Below, one piece after another: positions 24,680 through 33,819 of a stretch of DNA of 64,000 nt (positions are counted from its first letter, which is position 1; each line of letters starts with the position of its first letter). The notes under the pieces were generated by a model. That model ran no database searches. It saw only the letters and a list, made by a program, of their open reading frames with translations, and was not told where the DNA came from. The position numbers and the translations under genes were made by a program. Origin of the DNA: Candidatus Baltobacteraceae bacterium (GTDB taxonomy: Bacteria; Vulcanimicrobiota; Vulcanimicrobiia; Vulcanimicrobiales; Vulcanimicrobiaceae); contig DATJTX010000018.1 of assembly GCA_035502855.1 (NCBI GenBank), positions 62,001 through 126,000 of the forward strand, read 5' to 3'.

Positions 24680-25420
24680 CTACCGCCCAGCACGAACCAT
24701 CCCGGCGAGCGTGGTCGCGACAAAAGCTGCGACCTCGCTCGGGACCGTTCCGCGGCCGAAGCCCGCGTCGTAGCCCAGCTCGCTCGCCATCAGATTGGTC
24801 ACCCGCGGACCGCCGCAAATCAGCACCATGCGGTCGCGCAGCCCCTCGGCCTCGAGCAATTCGGCGAGCGCGGTGAAATTCTTAATATCGCTGCCCTTTT
24901 GCGTCACGACCTGTGAAGCCAGCAGCGCATCGAGCGCGTGCTCTTTGGCAAAACGAACGAACTCCTCGACCGCCACCTGACTGCCGAGGTTGAAGGTCTC
25001 GAACATGCGATATCGTTCCAGGCCGTAGTCGCCCTTATAACCCTTCATGTTGAGGATCGCGTCGATCCCGACGGTGTGCGCGTCGGTGCCGATACATGCG
25101 CCGGCGATGCGGATCTTCCGGCCGATGTGCTCGTGTATGAACGCGTCGATCTCATCCATCGACATCACGTGCGTCTTGACCGATGGCGCCTTGACCGCCT
25201 CGGCGTCGATGGCGTGCGGCGTGCTGGCGTAGACGACGAAATAGGAGAACCCACCGGCGATCCGCCGGCCTTCGACGACCGCCACGTCGGCGAAGCCCAT
25301 CTTGGCGACGAGCTGACGCGCGGCTTCGTCGGCGGCTTCGCTCCATTCGAGTGGTAGCGTGAATGACAGCTGCACCTTGCCGTCGTTCATCGTGTCGCCG
25401 TACGGTTTAACGAGCCGCAT
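24680..25420 (-). CDS. kamE: D-lysine 5,6-aminomutase beta subunit
   Basis: A 246-residue protein starting MRLVKPYGDTMNDGKVQLSF, a start typical of this subunit, which supports the ATG at 25420 rather than the one at 25390. The B12-binding motif DxHxxG is Asp113-Ala-His115-Thr-Val-Gly118 in IGTDAHTVGIDAI, so it should bind adenosylcobalamin base-off. Later parts (SQVVTQKGSDIKNF, ICGGPRVT) belong to the Rossmann fold. With KamD it moves the terminal amino group of D-lysine or beta-lysine to C5 using PLP and B12. It overlaps kamD by 14 bases. Confidence 0.9.
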   Translation of the reverse strand: MRLVKPYGDTMNDGKVQLSFTLPLEWSEAADEAARQLVAKMGFADVAVVEGRRIAGGFSYFVVYASTPHAIDAEAVKAPSVKTHVMSMDEIDAFIHEHIGRKIRIAGACIGTDAHTVGIDAILNMKGYKGDYGLERYRMFETFNLGSQVAVEEFVRFAKEHALDALLASQVVTQKGSDIKNFTALAELLEAEGLRDRMVLICGGPRVTNLMASELGYDAGFGRGTVPSEVAAFVATTLAGMVRAGR

Positions 25421-26954
25421 ACACCAGCGCGTCCTCGAACGGATTCCAGTAGTCCGCGGCGCGGGCGAAGACGCCGTCGAATCCGCGTCCGCCGTCGGGC
25501 GGGCGCGAAACGTCGGCGAAGGTCGCCGCCTCGATCGCGTGCATCAAGCCCACGTCGGCGACGCGTCCGAGCAGATCCTCGCAATCCGCCAATACCGCTT
25601 GGGCGCGCCGCTCCACCACGCCGTTCGGCTTGAAATCGATCTCGTCGCCGAAGTGGCGGGCGGTGTTCATGATGTAGCGCGCGTTCTCGATGGCGAGGGC
25701 GCGATCGCCGAGGAAGGGCGTATGGATCGCTTCGGTCAGCATGCCGCACAGGTGAATCGTCTGCTGCGTCATGACCGACGTCAGATTGAACATCGCGTCG
25801 ATGAGATGACCTTTGAAGATGTCGCCGGTCATGTGCTTGGTCGGCGGCATGTACTTGAGCGGCGCGTTCGGGAAAATTTGCCGAGCGAGCTGCGCCTGCG
25901 CCACTTGATACAGAAACCCGTCCTCGAGATCGGGGTCGATTTCGTAGGCATCTCCCAGACCGATCTGCTCGTCGGGCATGCCGGCGCGCCGCGCGAACTC
26001 TTCGTTGATGAATTGCGAGGCGAGCACCGCGGGCGCTTGTTCGACCGCGTCGGCGGTCGTGAGGTAGTTGTCCTCACCGGTGTTGATGATGATGCCGGAA
26101 TACGCGTTGAGCATGCGGCTGAAATGCTGGTCGACGAACGTTCGCTTCATATTGATGTCGCGAAATAAAATCCCGTACATCGAATCGTTGAGCAGCATGT
26201 CGAGGCGCTCCAGCGCGGCCATCGTCGCGATCTCGGGCATGCACAGTCCACTCGCATAATTCGTGAGCATCACGTACCGGCCCAGGCGCTCCGAGATCTC
26301 GTCGAGCGCCTCGCGCATGATACGGAAGTTCGCCTGCGTCGCGTAGGTGCCGCCGAAGCCTTCGGTGGTTGGACCGAACGGCACGAAATCGAGCAGCGAT
26401 TGGCCGGTCGACCGAATGACCGCGATGATCTGTGCCCCGGCTTCGGCCGCGGCGACGGCGGCGGTGCGGTCTTCGTAGATGTTTCCGCTCGCGACGATGA
26501 CGTAGAGCAGCGGCGGCGGCAGCTGCGGTAGGCGCGCAAGGCGTTCTTCGCGTTCGCCGCGTTTCGCACGGATGCGCGTGAGCGCAGCGTCGACAAACCC
26601 TCGCAGCGCGCCGCGCGCAGCCTCTTCCGGCGTGTTCGCGAATTGTTCGAGGGTCACACGTCCGGCAGCGAATTCCGCACCGAGCGCTGCGGGGTCGAGG
26701 CCGGTCTCGGCCAGCGCCTTCCCGAACGGTACCGCCACTCCCCGCGCACGCTCTTGCGGCGTCAACGCCTCGACGATGGCATTCGGAACCGGAACCTCGC
26801 CGGCGGTCACGCCGTCCACGCCGAGCAGCCGCAACACCGACCGCTCGACGGCAACGGTCGAGTGATCGGCGATAAAGGCGCGGACCGGCTCGACGATCGA
26901 CGCCGCCAGATCGCGGCAACGATCGACGATCCTCCGGTCGATTCTCAGCTCCAT
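25407..26954 (-). CDS. kamD: D-lysine 5,6-aminomutase alpha subunit
   Basis: A 515-residue protein, normal for the family, from the ATG at 26954 (the frame is open far upstream but that is antisense to the ligase gene). Conserved stretches include GNIYEDRTAAVAAA, GQSLLDFVPFGPTTEGFGGT, DINMKRTFVDQHFSR and KYMPPTKHMTGDIFKGH, the PLP- and substrate-binding core of the KamD/OAM-like TIM barrel. It pairs with KamE. No kamA, kdd, kce or kal genes of the lysine fermentation pathway are in the window. The start overlaps the end of the O-antigen ligase gene by 10 bases, which implies a transcriptional link with cell-surface genes. Confidence 0.92.
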   Translation of the reverse strand: MELRIDRRIVDRCRDLAASIVEPVRAFIADHSTVAVERSVLRLLGVDGVTAGEVPVPNAIVEALTPQERARGVAVPFGKALAETGLDPAALGAEFAAGRVTLEQFANTPEEAARGALRGFVDAALTRIRAKRGEREERLARLPQLPPPLLYVIVASGNIYEDRTAAVAAAEAGAQIIAVIRSTGQSLLDFVPFGPTTEGFGGTYATQANFRIMREALDEISERLGRYVMLTNYASGLCMPEIATMAALERLDMLLNDSMYGILFRDINMKRTFVDQHFSRMLNAYSGIIINTGEDNYLTTADAVEQAPAVLASQFINEEFARRAGMPDEQIGLGDAYEIDPDLEDGFLYQVAQAQLARQIFPNAPLKYMPPTKHMTGDIFKGHLIDAMFNLTSVMTQQTIHLCGMLTEAIHTPFLGDRALAIENARYIMNTARHFGDEIDFKPNGVVERRAQAVLADCEDLLGRVADVGLMHAIEAATFADVSRPPDGGRGFDGVFARAADYWNPFEDALVYAAR

Positions 26955-28750
26955 TGCACGCCCTCCGCGCTCTGCGCGCGCCGGTCCACGACGGCCGCGG
27001 CACTCGCGAGCACCAGCCACCACATTATCGCAACCTTCGGATAGAGCCACATGCAATCGACGATTTGATGAAAGGCCATGGCGACCGATGCCATGCACGC
27101 ACCCAGTGCGAGCGGTTCGTCGAGCCGACGCACGAACGCCCCGATCGAGGCCGCCGTTACGACGAGCGCGGCGATCAGTCCTACGATGCCTTGTTCGGCG
27201 AGCACCTGGAAATAGATCCCGTTGGCGTGCGTGCGGGCACCGGGCACAAAGCGGCCGATTTCGAGTTCGAAGTTTCCCGGTCCGATTCCGAAGAGCGGAT
27301 GCGAACGCCAAAAGGCGTACGCGCCGTGCCAGAGATCGACGCGCGAGCCGAGCCCACCGTTGAACGCAACGGCTCCGGTCGAACCGAAGAGCGCCTGAAC
27401 GGTGCCATGTAGCGCACCGGAAAATACGCCGAACGCCAGGGCGAGCACGACGGCGAAGAGTGCGATCGCACCGGAACCAACCCACACGCGCGCTGCGGCG
27501 AAATACCGGATGGTGAGCATAACGACGACCGCAACGAGCAGCGCGGCGCCGCCGCCGCGCGAGAACGTCATGACGCAAGCGATAATTCCCATCGGGAGCC
27601 CAAGGAGCTCGAGGAGAAGGGGTCGCCGCAGAAGAGCGAAGGCCAGCATCACGGGCACCACGACGCCGAGATAACCGGCCAACTGGTTCGGCCCTTCGAG
27701 CGGTCCCCCGATGCGCGCGACGTCGTGACCGGCGATCAACTCGGTTTCGCCGATCGGAAGCCCCAGTTGCACGAAGGCAAGCGCGGTCACGACGATCGTG
27801 ATCAGCGCGACCGCAATCCGGAACGCCCGCTCGCCCGGATCGAGGCGAAAGGCGCCGTACGCGACCACGATCGTGATCAGGTACTCGGCTGCTTTGAGCG
27901 TTTCGCGTAACGCGGCGCCGTGAAAGATGGCGTGAACGGAACCCGGCAGCATCGTCACGACGAACAGCAACTGCGCTCCGCCGAGAACGAGCAGCGTGCG
28001 CAGAGGACGAGTGCGCGCGATCTGCCCGATGCGGGGTGCAAGTCCGAGCGCAACCCCGATCAGCGTGACCTTCGGGAGCGTGACCGTGGTGCCGTGAATC
28101 GAATAGGCGAGCAAAAATGGGTTGGTCGCGATCAAAGCAAGCAGACCATAGAGCGGGCGGCGAAGCGTTAGCAGAAGCGCCGCAAGACCGCCGGCGAGCA
28201 ACAGCGGGATGGCGGCGCGCGCCGGGAGCCACGGAATGGGGCCGGCGCCGAGCCGCTCGCCGGTGACCGAATTGAGAAATCCTACCTCTCGCAGCATCAT
28301 GCTCAGGTGACGCGGGTCATCATTCAGTCCGATCAGCTTGGGCACGAACGTGTGCTCCGGCCAAAGTTTTATCGTGAGCGGGCCACGCCGCGCCGCGCGG
28401 GGCAGCGGGATCGTTAGCTCGTGCTCGCCCGCCCCAAGGCAGCAGCGCCGCACCGGCCGCGCTCCGCCGATCTGCACGTAGAGGGAATTCGCTCCGCCTT
28501 CGACCGCGAAGTTCGGCAGATACACGTTGAGCAGCAGGGTGTCCGCACCCGCCGGCACGACGACGCGCATCTGCGCATGCGTTGCTATCCAGCAGCAGTT
28601 GCCTGCATCGGTTCCGGCATAAATGCCGTTGACGATGTCCGACCGGGACTTAATACCCTGTGGATAGACGGGCGACTGCGCGCAAGCGAGCGACGGTGCG
28701 AAAAAAAGCAGTCCGAACGAGACTGCAAACATCCAGAAAAACCGGTTCAT
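26945..28750 (-). CDS. O-antigen ligase-family membrane protein with N-terminal secreted domain
   Basis: A 601-residue protein. Residues 1-24 are a signal peptide (MNRFFWMFAVSFGLLFF ... ACAQ); about 25-165 is a beta-rich periplasmic part with NCC and RRCC cysteine pairs; and the rest holds some ten to twelve membrane helices. The periplasmic loop RTHANGIYFQVLAEQGIVGLI near residue 515 matches the HxNxYLxxLxExGxxG motif of WaaL/Wzy-type proteins. It therefore joins or polymerises glycan at the outer face of the inner membrane. The ATG at 28750 follows AAAGGG; the extra upstream frame lacks a signal. The fused sandwich-like domain is uncommon in WaaL. Confidence 0.82.
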   Translation of the reverse strand: MNRFFWMFAVSFGLLFFAPSLACAQSPVYPQGIKSRSDIVNGIYAGTDAGNCCWIATHAQMRVVVPAGADTLLLNVYLPNFAVEGGANSLYVQIGGARPVRRCCLGAGEHELTIPLPRAARRGPLTIKLWPEHTFVPKLIGLNDDPRHLSMMLREVGFLNSVTGERLGAGPIPWLPARAAIPLLLAGGLAALLLTLRRPLYGLLALIATNPFLLAYSIHGTTVTLPKVTLIGVALGLAPRIGQIARTRPLRTLLVLGGAQLLFVVTMLPGSVHAIFHGAALRETLKAAEYLITIVVAYGAFRLDPGERAFRIAVALITIVVTALAFVQLGLPIGETELIAGHDVARIGGPLEGPNQLAGYLGVVVPVMLAFALLRRPLLLELLGLPMGIIACVMTFSRGGGAALLVAVVVMLTIRYFAAARVWVGSGAIALFAVVLALAFGVFSGALHGTVQALFGSTGAVAFNGGLGSRVDLWHGAYAFWRSHPLFGIGPGNFELEIGRFVPGARTHANGIYFQVLAEQGIVGLIAALVVTAASIGAFVRRLDEPLALGACMASVAMAFHQIVDCMWLYPKVAIMWWLVLASAAAVVDRRAQSAEGVQWS

Positions 28751-28801
28751 TAGGCCCTTTCGAGAGGCCCTTCTCGCAGGCTCACGGAAAGGCTTGCCTT
28801 G

Positions 28802-29875
28802 GTGAGCACATTTTCGCCCAAAGTCGCGACCGTCGTACTGAATTGGAACGGCTGGCTCGACACCATCGAGTGCGTCGAGAGCTTGCTGCGCAGCGATTAC
28901 AAGAACCACCAGATCGTAGTTTGCGACAACGCCTCACAGGACCACTCCATCGAACGGCTCACGGAGTGGGCCGACGGCATGCTCGAGATCAAACATCCGG
29001 GCGAAACCAAGGGCGTCGCATGGGAATATCGTCCGGTCTCCAAGCCCTTGCCGTACGCGCTCTACGATTCACCCGAGGAGGCGCTGGCGGCTTCCGCGGC
29101 ACCGGAGCAGCAGGTCGTGCTCATCCGCAATGCCGACAATTTGGGCTACGCCGGCGGCAACAACATCGGTATGCGGTTCGCGCTGGAAATTTTACACGCC
29201 GACTACGTTTGGGTGCTCAACAACGACACCGTGGTCGATCGCCGAGCGATGAGCTACTTACTGGAAGCGCTGACGCTTCGACCAGACGCGGCGGTACTGG
29301 GCTCGCGCCTCATGCAGTATCATTCTCCCGATACCATCCAAGCGCTCGGCGGCGGGAGGCTGGAACCGCGCTGGGCGCTCGATACGCAAATCGGGCGCGG
29401 TCAGCACACCCATGCGGCAGTCGATCAACTGATCGAACTCGAGCACGTCATCGGCGCGAGCATGTTCATTCGATCGGGTGTCATCCGCGACGTCGGCCCA
29501 ATCGACGAATCGTATTTCCTCTACCGCGAAGAAACCGATTGGTGCGTGGAGATGCGTAAGCGGGGATGGCGCCTCTTCTATTGTCCGCAAAGCATCGTCT
29601 GGCACAAAGAGGGTCATTCAGCCGGCTTCAAGAGCGGCGTGCACGACTACTACGCGGTTCGCAACATGCTGTACTTGATTCAGAAGCACTACCCCCAGCA
29701 TTTGACGTCCGCGTTTCTGATCTCGTTTTGGCGTGCCGTGGCACCGAAGATCGCGCGTCTGCAATTCCGGCGGCTGATCTACGTGCTGCGCGCCTACTAC
29801 GATTTCTTACGCGGTGTGCGGGGCAAGACCGAGGTCGATCCCGATCTGTTGATCTTGCTCGAGCGCAGCCTGTAG
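28802..29875 (+). CDS. Family 2 glycosyltransferase (rhamnosyltransferase-like)
   Basis: A protein of about 357 residues starting with GTG at 28802 (TTG at 28799 is also possible; GGAAAGG is upstream). The GT-A fold shows VATVVLNWNGWLDTIECVESLL, CDNAS, NADNLGYAGGNNIG, the DxD-type LNNDTVVD and, later, FLYREETDWCVEMRKRGWRL, which contains the acidic ED/ET motif of the WbbL/RfbN group. It is cytoplasmic and would add a sugar, often rhamnose, to a lipid-linked glycan. An insert of about 40 residues (ADGMLEIKHPGETKG and on) lies between beta strands. It overlaps the convergent gene by 69 bases at its end. Confidence 0.85.
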   Translation: MSTFSPKVATVVLNWNGWLDTIECVESLLRSDYKNHQIVVCDNASQDHSIERLTEWADGMLEIKHPGETKGVAWEYRPVSKPLPYALYDSPEEALAASAAPEQQVVLIRNADNLGYAGGNNIGMRFALEILHADYVWVLNNDTVVDRRAMSYLLEALTLRPDAAVLGSRLMQYHSPDTIQALGGGRLEPRWALDTQIGRGQHTHAAVDQLIELEHVIGASMFIRSGVIRDVGPIDESYFLYREETDWCVEMRKRGWRLFYCPQSIVWHKEGHSAGFKSGVHDYYAVRNMLYLIQKHYPQHLTSAFLISFWRAVAPKIARLQFRRLIYVLRAYYDFLRGVRGKTEVDPDLLILLERSL

Positions 29876-31915
29876 CGCAGCAGCCACCGCCGTTCGTACC
29901 GCATCCGGGCTGAAAGCTTGCGCCACCCGGCGGCACTCGTTCGAAATCTCGGTCCATAGGGCTTCGTCACTGTAAAGACGCAGGACCGCCTCCGCAATGT
30001 CGGCTGCGCTCTCGCGGATGAAGACGCTCTTGCCATCCTTCAGGTCGATGCCTTCGGCGCCGATCGACGTGGTGACCGTGGGCAACCCGTACGAGATCGC
30101 CTGGACGATCTTGCCCTTCATCCCGGAACCGAACCGGAGCGGCGATACGAACACGCGCGCGTTTTCGAAGAGCGGCCTCGCGTCGGCTACGTAGCCCGTG
30201 ACCGTAACGTTGGGACCGGCAAGGCGCTCGACACGGGGCGTAGGATCCGCGCCGGCAACGATCAAGCGCAGATCCGGGATGTGCTCCCAGATCTTGGGCA
30301 TGACCTCGTGCACCAGCCATACCGCCGCGTCGGCATTCGGTGCGTGCGTGTAGTTCCCGAGAAAGAGAAGGCCGTGACGCGCAGAGTACGCCGTGTGCGT
30401 TTTGGTGGGCTGCTCGATGATCGGCACGACGTGCGTTCTCAGCGAGAGCGCGGCCAGCATCTCGCGCTCGGCCTCCGAAGTTACGACCGTACAATCGGCT
30501 TTTTGAATCAAATCGATCTCGAGCTTGCGCATCGATTGCCAACCGTTGTCTCGCCCGGTCACCTCGGCTTCGCGTTGGAACCGCAAAAAGTGCAGATCGA
30601 CCGTGTCGTAGATGATCTTCGCATTCGTGCGCCGATGAAGCAACGGTAAGTATTTCGCCAGTACGTCCGGACGCGAGATCCACGCGACGTCGATGGGAAC
30701 CGGAACGTTACCGATCGTCGCCAACCCGTCCCCGCGATGCGGCAGAACTTCGACTCCGGCAAGACGCGCGCGGCTCGCATACGGTTCGTGCGCCACTCCC
30801 TCGTCCGAGATGAAGATGACATGCCACCCGAGCTCGCGCATGAGACGCATGACGGCGAGCAAGCGGCGTCCACCGCCCGAGCGATCGTCGAACGGGATGA
30901 ACGAGTCCATGACCAGGATCGTTCCCACCCCCGCGAGCCGCCGCGCGGCGCGTTCGATGAGCTCGACATCGGGCGGAAAGTGCTTGAGCAACTGATGCTC
31001 CCACTTTTTCGCAAATTTCTTGCGGTTCACCAACTGATACCGCTTGATGCCCGACGACGTGTCTTGACCGCTGGTTCCGCCCTCGAAATGCACGACGACC
31101 GATTCCGGCGTGTACATGACGCGATAGCCGGCCGCGCGCAAGCGGAAGCACAGATCGACGTCCTCGTAGTACGCCGGAGTAAACTCATCCGAAAAACCGC
31201 CCAGATCGAGAAAGAGATCGGCGCGCACCATCAGACTCGCGCCCGAGCAGTAATCGACTTCGCGTGGGAAGCAAACCGAAGGATCGGTAGCGCTGCGGCC
31301 GCGCGCGAAGTTCGCAGCGTTTCCGTCGCGCCAAACGAGCGCGCCGGCCTCGGAGATCATGCCGTCGGGAGCACGCAGTTGCGAACCCACCGCGCCGACG
31401 TTGTCGCGCGAGTCGAACGTTCGAAGCAGGGCCGCCATCCAGCCGGGCGTGACGAGCGTATCGTTGTTCAAAAAATGAAGATAGCGCCCGCGCGCGACAG
31501 CGGCGCCATCGTTGACGCTGCGGACGAACCCTTGATTCTTCGCATGGGTAATGACGGTGATTCCCGAGCACGAGGAGAGGTACTCAGCCGTAGCGTCGGT
31601 GGATCCGTCGTCCACCACGATCACTTCACATGGGATCGTCGAGAGCTGGCGCAGGATCGAGTTCAAACACGCTGCGGTAAAACGCACCTCATTGTAAACG
31701 GGTACGATGACCGAGACCAACGGGTTCTCGTGACGGGGAAAAAAGACGGCCCGCTTCTGTCCGACACGGGCAATGAGCTTGTTCCAGGCTTTGCGCTGGG
31801 CGGCGGCCTCCGCCCGGGCCGCCATCTGCAGCCTGACCCGCCGAAACACCCGGCGCACCAGCCCCCGCGCGCCGTGCGTGCGGAAAATTTGCCACGCCTT
31901 TTTTGCAACCCGCAT
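29807..31915 (-). CDS. Bifunctional glycosyltransferase, GT2 fused to GT4
   Basis: A 702-residue protein with two catalytic halves. Residues about 65-300 are GT-A (VSVIVPVYNEVRFTAACLNSIL, VVDDGSTDAT, HFLNNDTLVTPGW, YYEDVDLCFRLRAAGYRV). Residues about 330-690 are GT-B: SFIPFDDRSGGGRRLLAVMRLM at the start, GNYTHAPNADA in the middle and the nucleotide-sugar region SPLRFGSGMKGKIVQAISYG. Such fusions add two sugars in sequence. The N-terminal 60 basic residues may contact membrane. The last 69 bases are antisense to the end of the previous gene. Confidence 0.86.
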   Translation of the reverse strand: MRVAKKAWQIFRTHGARGLVRRVFRRVRLQMAARAEAAAQRKAWNKLIARVGQKRAVFFPRHENPLVSVIVPVYNEVRFTAACLNSILRQLSTIPCEVIVVDDGSTDATAEYLSSCSGITVITHAKNQGFVRSVNDGAAVARGRYLHFLNNDTLVTPGWMAALLRTFDSRDNVGAVGSQLRAPDGMISEAGALVWRDGNAANFARGRSATDPSVCFPREVDYCSGASLMVRADLFLDLGGFSDEFTPAYYEDVDLCFRLRAAGYRVMYTPESVVVHFEGGTSGQDTSSGIKRYQLVNRKKFAKKWEHQLLKHFPPDVELIERAARRLAGVGTILVMDSFIPFDDRSGGGRRLLAVMRLMRELGWHVIFISDEGVAHEPYASRARLAGVEVLPHRGDGLATIGNVPVPIDVAWISRPDVLAKYLPLLHRRTNAKIIYDTVDLHFLRFQREAEVTGRDNGWQSMRKLEIDLIQKADCTVVTSEAEREMLAALSLRTHVVPIIEQPTKTHTAYSARHGLLFLGNYTHAPNADAAVWLVHEVMPKIWEHIPDLRLIVAGADPTPRVERLAGPNVTVTGYVADARPLFENARVFVSPLRFGSGMKGKIVQAISYGLPTVTTSIGAEGIDLKDGKSVFIRESAADIAEAVLRLYSDEALWTEISNECRRVAQAFSPDAVRTAVAAALQAALEQDQQIGIDLGLAPHTA

Positions 31916-32011
31916 GACCTCGGGGTTCTCGCTCGGACCCGCACCAGGCCTTTCCGAAGGCGCTTGACCGGACGTTGAAGCAAGGGGTTGATCGCCCGAG
32001 AACGGCAGCGG

Positions 32012-33721
32012 TCAGGTACGCAGCTCGAAAGCAACCATCGTCTGGCCCCTCGGGTGGCCCCAATCTCCGATGAGGACCGGGCGCCAAGGGAGCGTCTGGC
32101 ACATCTGCGAGAAATCCGCGTAGCGGTAGTGATAGGGGTCGCAATGATCGTTCGTGACGACGCCTTCTCCGTGTGCAAATGGATCGCCGTATGGGTGGTC
32201 GTCGGGCACGATGAAGGCCGTCGCGAAGAGCTTCCCGGACGGCGCCATCTGTGGGGCAAGCCGTGTCAGGCATAAGCGGATGTGATTCCAAGGCAAATGG
32301 GTGAACAGCGACTGCGCTATTCCGAAATCGAAATCGATACCGAGTGCCGCGAACTCGAATGCGTTACCACAGAGGAGATTTGCTCTTGGCAGTTTGGCTT
32401 GCAGATCGAGGGCCGCGAGCTCGGCGTCGTACCCGGCATCGAGCAGCGATTGGTTGATATCGATGCCGAAATAGTTGCCCGGTTCCAGATATCTGACGAA
32501 ATGAACTCCGCCTCGAAGGCAACCACAGCCGATATCGATCAGTTTGTGTCGCGGCGATAGTCCCCGTGATACGAGAAACTCGAACTGCAGCCGACCGATT
32601 TCGTCCCACCTGCCGCCGACTGAATCGCGATGCCGGCCCTGCGCAACTTGCTGCGCAATCGCAACGGTGTCATAGAAGCTGCTTACGCACTGACCCGATC
32701 GCGGGACAGCCCCGGTCTTTGTTGCGCAGATCAGAATCTGCGGGCTTCCCAAGTACGCGCGCTTGTACGACCAGTACGCAAATGCGCTACGGTCGCGGAA
32801 ACCCGCGGCCGAGAGAGCATCCAAAAGGTCCCATCCGAAATGGTAGTAACACAGAATCCCTTGCTTATCGAGCGGGTCGCCATGATATTCCGCCGGGAGA
32901 TGATGGACGATCGTCCCGTCATCTTCCACGGTAGCGCGAACGAGCGTTGCGGACGAGCTGAGTAGGAAGGGAACGCTGATCACCAGCCTTCCGCCCTGCC
33001 GTAGACATCGAAAACATTCGGCGAGGGCAGCCTTATAGTCGGCAACGTGCTCCAAGACGTCGGCACTACAGATGACGTCGAACGTCTCATCGCCGAACGA
33101 GAGCGCGGTGAGGTCTTGGTGTACGATGCCTCTTCTGTTTCGCTCCCCGGGTGCCGTTCCGTCTCGCAAGAACTCGCTGCCGACTACCTGCGGATAGCGT
33201 CCGGCCAGCGCTCGAAAGAGCGGCGTGGTTTCTTCGGTGACGTAGATCGCGGCAGTAGATGGCGCGAGCAACACGGTATCGATGAAGTCGAGCAGCGCTC
33301 GGGCTCGATTCGGGAGCTTACAGGATTCGCAAGTGAGCTGCTCTCGCCAATTCGGTACGCGCGTCGAGAGATCGCTGTCTCGCGCGCAGGCAAAGTTCAC
33401 GAAGAAACGCCTCGTCCTGCGGCAGACAGCGCAAAACCCGGTGATGCGGAACCCCGCCGACGAGGGAAGGACGAGGTCGCGCTCCAGTTGCAGTCGGGCC
33501 AGGTGCGTGCCCCAGTTGTCATGTATGTAGCCGCTGAACTCACCGAGCCCGCTGCATCTGACGAAAAGCTGTTGCCTATCGGCGTCGTCTACGCCGGTAA
33601 AACTCCGACCCTCAACGCGATTCACGGGCGAAAACGCCCGTCTGGTTTTTGCTACGATGCGCTTTAGCAAATTCGGCGGCGAATGTGTCACGTTCGGCCG
33701 AGCTGACCCGGAGCGTCTCAT
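32012..33721 (-). CDS. Tandem SAM-dependent methyltransferase with zinc-knuckle start
   Basis: A 569-residue protein with two class I methyltransferase domains. The first has four cysteines (97, 100, 131, 134, in CAVC and CESC) suited to zinc, then FDVICSADVLEHVADYKAAL around 215-235. The second begins about residue 385 with HKLIDIGCGCLRGGVHF and GIDINQSLL, a canonical SAM loop. The first domain's SAM loop is weak, so it might be substrate-binding. Such proteins methylate sugars in glycan clusters. The first 35 residues are not conserved-looking, so a later start is possible. Confidence 0.75.
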   Translation of the reverse strand: MRRSGSARPNVTHSPPNLLKRIVAKTRRAFSPVNRVEGRSFTGVDDADRQQLFVRCSGLGEFSGYIHDNWGTHLARLQLERDLVLPSSAGFRITGFCAVCRRTRRFFVNFACARDSDLSTRVPNWREQLTCESCKLPNRARALLDFIDTVLLAPSTAAIYVTEETTPLFRALAGRYPQVVGSEFLRDGTAPGERNRRGIVHQDLTALSFGDETFDVICSADVLEHVADYKAALAECFRCLRQGGRLVISVPFLLSSSATLVRATVEDDGTIVHHLPAEYHGDPLDKQGILCYYHFGWDLLDALSAAGFRDRSAFAYWSYKRAYLGSPQILICATKTGAVPRSGQCVSSFYDTVAIAQQVAQGRHRDSVGGRWDEIGRLQFEFLVSRGLSPRHKLIDIGCGCLRGGVHFVRYLEPGNYFGIDINQSLLDAGYDAELAALDLQAKLPRANLLCGNAFEFAALGIDFDFGIAQSLFTHLPWNHIRLCLTRLAPQMAPSGKLFATAFIVPDDHPYGDPFAHGEGVVTNDHCDPYHYRYADFSQMCQTLPWRPVLIGDWGHPRGQTMVAFELRT

Positions 33722-33819
33722 TTGCGCGACTCACCGACTCGATTTGTTAGCCTTGTTCGCTCACGCGTCGACCGCGACAGAATGCTGGCTATCCAAGTGT
33801 GGTACAGCCTACTGAAGAC

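Noticed and set aside
25407-28232. A 941-residue extended KamD
   Set aside because: The part before 26954 is antisense-type, Arg-rich sequence opposite the O-antigen ligase; KamD starts normally at 26954.
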